This document shows positions 59,516 through 62,000 of a DNA stretch of 62,000 nucleotides, piece by piece. The stretch is taken from positions 57,826,753-57,888,752 of the forward strand of contig CM043959.1 in the NCBI GenBank assembly GCA_014529385.2, in the 5' to 3' direction. Every line of letters begins with the position of its first letter. The first letter of the stretch is position 1. The notes beneath the pieces were generated by a model. It saw only the letters and a program-made list of their open reading frames with translations. It was not told the origin of the DNA and made no database searches. The DNA is from Adiantum capillus-veneris (taxonomy: Eukaryota; Streptophyta; Polypodiopsida; Polypodiales; Pteridaceae). The position numbers and the translations under genes are program-made.

Positions 59516-60532
59516 CAAGAAAAGGGACTTTCTCTCATGCACAAGCAAGAAGACTCTTTCTCTCTTGTTCTCGGTGACCAAGCAAGGACAAAGGATCCCT
59601 CAATCTTGACCTCGACTTTGTATGCAAGATAGCTGAAGGCGCTCGAGTGGGAGAGCTCGGAAAAGGGAAGAAGGGCAAGAAGAAGGTTGAAGAACATGAA
59701 GGCTTGTTAAGCAAGTTCAAGGGGAGGAGGGAGCTAGGAGAGCTCTATCTCTCTATCTCACGACTAAGCAAGACAAGGAGGCACCAAGGGCAATCAAAGT
59801 AAGGCAATTAAAGGAGAAGAGTGGAGTTTTTTTTGCTGGCAATTGTGGCAGAAGAAATTAGAGACAGAGACGGAGAGAGTTTTCTTGAGGGCTATTAAAG
59901 TAGGGAAAGTCTGACATAGAAAGAGAAAAGTTGTAGAATCCACAGGGTAGTTGAAGTAGTTGAAGTGGCAGAAGAGATAATTACCATCACCGTCATCGGC
60001 TAGAGATTGATTAAACATTTTGTTAAGCCTCGGTATCGTTAACGGTCCGGTTAATCCTGTAAAGCAGGAGCTTAAACTACTAGTTAGCAGATGATCCAAG
60101 TGACGGTGCTGTTAACAGCTCACCTTGGCTAAGGATTAATTTGTACTCAAAGAATTAATCAATTAATTGAAGACTATGGTGATTTTCAAATCCATATGTA
60201 TCTATTTTTCTTGTTCTCTTTCTTGACACCTCTCACAGTCAGAGGCCCGACGGCGCATGCTCGGCTTAAGTTTCGAACACATGTTCCCCGATAGCATCAA
60301 GGCCACGACGGAAAATAGACATCATCGACTTTAAGTTAGGGGAGAGCTCTAGGACCTATGATCTTACATTGGATGTGGCAGAGCAAGGACCAAAGATTAC
60401 ATGGCCACAACTGCTACATCTCGCACCAAAGGTAAGGCGACAATGGTGTAAAATGGTAAGAAAGCTTAACACATCATTTCCCAACCCCTTATGTGGTCAA
60501 AAGTAAAATTTGACTTTCAGATATGATCTTGA
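59000..60532. other. Unassigned sequence with one microsatellite
   Basis: No gene can be supported. Frames through 59379-59720 are products of the CT tract. Confidence 0.45.
59471..59512. repeat. (CT)n microsatellite
   Basis: About 20 CT units, slightly interrupted at the start. Confidence 0.93.
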
Positions 60533-60554
60533 GACATCATACGTGTATGATGTC
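60533..60554. repeat. Isolated palindrome related to array 3
   Basis: Half-site GACATCATAC with its inverse, one base changed in each arm relative to array 3 in a matched way, so pairing is kept. It lies 2.76 kb from the nearest array site. Confidence 0.7.
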
Positions 60555-60888
60555 TATGTGCTCATGTTTGGCCCAAGCTTGGTATATAGGCCTAAACCCT
60601 AATCCCTCCTCCCTTTTTCTTTTCCCGAGTGGTTTGCCATGTGGTAGGTGGTAACATTACGGTAGTGATTCTTATTATGTGGGTGCGGGTAAGGGTGGTT
60701 GATGAGTTTTTGTGGTGGAAAAGAAGAGGAGGACCCAAGGGACATGGGTGTAGGATTGAGGGTTTTGAGAGGGTACATAGGATAGGAGGGGGTGTTGGGG
60801 GAAGAAGAAAATTTAGGTTTTTTAGATAAAGGGAAAGGTTTTTTAAGGGCGGGTTTGGAGGATAATTAAAGAGGCGGTTTATTGGAAG

Positions 60889-61248
60889 TTACATAGGACG
60901 GTTGGGAACGGGGGTGGCAGTGTTTAAAGGGGGAGGGGAATGTTCTTGGGGGTAGAAAGGGTTTTTTAGAATATAGGTGGGTGGATTTTCGGAGGGGGGG
61001 GGGGGGGGGGGGGGGGGGTGGCGAGACCGGCTTAGGTGGGAGGTGGGAGGTGGGGCCTGAGACTTGGGCGGCAACAAATGGAATTTTTCCGTCACAACTT
61101 GTTCAACAAGCTCTTTGATGGTTTTCTCCTTGGGGAGTGAGAGTAATTCTTCTTCAATTTTGCTCATGATGTTCTTGTAGACAAGTTTAGTTGCATCCTC
61201 TTTTGTGGTGGCAAGGTGTGCATTTACAACATGGGTTTGAATATACAA
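60889..61248 (-). CDS. Unknown ORF with poly-proline tract
   Basis: 119 codons. A helical N-terminal part (DATKLVYKNIMSKIEEELLS, LPKEKTIKELVEQVV) is followed by a Pro-rich tail made partly by a 25-base G run on the plus strand. The DAT...I-EEL..LP pattern also appears in the ORF at 61654-61908 (DATTNPYENITEELERLP), suggesting duplicated modules of one gene. Possibly part of another retroelement ORF running in from the right edge; no family recognised. Confidence 0.35.
   Translation of the reverse strand: MYIQTHVVNAHLATTKEDATKLVYKNIMSKIEEELLSLPKEKTIKELVEQVVTEKFHLLPPKSQAPPPTSHLSRSRHPPPPPPPPSENPPTYILKNPFYPQEHSPPPLNTATPVPNRPM
60994..61018. repeat. 25-base G homopolymer
   Basis: An uninterrupted run of 25 G, extremely unusual; a length error in assembly is possible. 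Confidence 0.8.
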
Positions 61249-61313
61249 GAGGAAGCTTTGGAGGGATGTGGTTTTCCATTCTTGTAGCTTGAGGCCCCAA
61301 GCATGCTTGGAGA

Positions 61314-61517
61314 CTAAGGGGATAGCGACTTGGAGGAGCTTAAGAAGGAGTTCATTGAGCCATTAAGGTAGGTTTGTAGATCATTAATGAGGATGGTTTG
61401 TGCTTTTACAAGTGCTTTTGTGCAATCTAGTTGATATCTTATGATAAGGGAGGTAAACTTAACATTGAGAAGGGTTTGAGCTTGTATATCCTCTAGGGAT
61501 AGTTTGGGTGGCTTCAT
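61314..61517 (-). CDS. Unknown ORF fragment
   Basis: 67 codons, helical (LEDIQAQTLLNVKFTSLIIR; DCTKALVKAQTILINDLQTY), in a different frame from its two neighbours. It could be part of one decayed protein spanning 60889-61908. Confidence 0.3.
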   Translation of the reverse strand: MKPPKLSLEDIQAQTLLNVKFTSLIIRYQLDCTKALVKAQTILINDLQTYLNGSMNSFLSSSKSLSP

Positions 61518-61653
61518 ACATAAGCTATTGGGCTCTATGATTACTAAGGAGATCTTTCAGGTGGTTAAGGAAGGTTTTAACTTTACCAATTTTACCATGA
61601 AGCTTCTTATATTCCAAAAAAAAGTTGAAAATAATCATGTCAAAGTCCCGAGG

Positions 61654-61908
61654 TTACTTGAGGTGTAGAAGCACTTCTTCATTGGTATGAAGGTCGGTCA
61701 AGGGAAGGCCACCATATTGAAGGGTTGAAAGCTTGCCGGCTTGGAGTGGATTGGTCGTAGGCAAAGAGGGGGTGCTTTCTTTATGGTTTAGTTTGTGGCT
61801 TCCTTTTGTGAGCACCGAAGAGAAATCAAACGACTCCTCCGGCAGTCGCTCCAATTCTTCCGTGATGTTCTCATAGGGGTTGGTTGTAGCATCCTCCATA
61901 TTTATCAA
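61654..61908 (-). CDS. Unknown ORF fragment, related to 60889-61248
   Basis: 84 codons with an acidic start (ITEELERLPEESFDFSSVL). Shares a DAT..Y.NI..(I)EEL..LP pattern with the ORF at 60889-61248. No family recognised. Confidence 0.3.
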   Translation of the reverse strand: MINMEDATTNPYENITEELERLPEESFDFSSVLTKGSHKLNHKESTPSLPTTNPLQAGKLSTLQYGGLPLTDLHTNEEVLLHLK

Positions 61909-62000
61909 AATTGGAGTTAGGGTGGTCGGGTGAGAAGCCGAAGTCTCCGCTCTTGCATACGTGGCAGCCGAAATGAACTTGGGGAGTGAAGGGCCAATAT

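Overview
This window is plant nuclear DNA that consists almost entirely of nested transposable elements. I find no intact host gene. The main evidence is: LTR elements primed by initiator tRNA-Met (primer sites containing TGGTATCA), a chromodomain Ty3 element, a CACTA transposon with plant TNP2-type and Ptta/En/Spm-type proteins, a plant LINE reverse-transcriptase fragment, long (GT)n and (GA)n microsatellites, and a weak PPR-like fragment. The mix suits a large-genome land plant, possibly a fern or lycophyte, but the species cannot be fixed from the sequence.

Layout. The scaffold is an old minus-strand Ty3-type element, here called A, running from about 50.3 kb down to about 1.7 kb. In its own direction it carries a short leader exon (50141-50225), gag with zinc-knuckle motifs (49282-50107, then 34392-35163), a protease and an integrase with no reverse transcriptase or RNase H between them, a second protease-like domain fused behind the integrase (17082-17903), an intron-like spacer with evenly spaced palindromes, and a long charged coiled-coil ORF in the position retroviruses use for env (14281-11655, then 2039-1681). 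Three younger elements broke A: a 9.6-kb CACTA transposon (2040-11654, TSD TGT); a 14.5-kb chromovirus B (19844-34386, TSD ATAGT, LTRs of 2.8 kb); and a copia element (35169-49281, TSD CATGT). B is itself interrupted inside its RT by a 3.9-kb element with 190-bp LTRs that encodes gag-protease plus an unknown C-terminal region but no pol (24979-28862, TSD ATTAC). The 3' LTR of the copia element is split by an 8.9-kb insertion containing LINE RT sequence.

Flanks. Two plus-strand tails, E (1-about 1.73 kb) and D (about 51.1-52.43 kb), each show a splice acceptor, a short last exon, a polypurine tract and the start of an LTR. To the right is C (about 53.0-57.8 kb, minus strand), a relative of A with its own coiled-coil ORF, a palindrome array upstream and a polypurine tract plus LTR downstream. 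From 57.8 to 62 kb there is mostly unassigned sequence, a PPR-like fragment and a set of minus-strand ORFs of unknown nature.

How the parts fit. In A and C the coiled-coil ORF starts with an ATG placed exactly 6 nt after a splice acceptor, and A also has a GTGAGT donor just before gag. This suggests that the extra ORF is made from a spliced subgenomic RNA. The introns or spacers before these exons carry 20-22-bp palindromes spaced about 280-300 bp apart, with different palindrome sequences in A and C. This combination is the best candidate in the window for something undescribed.
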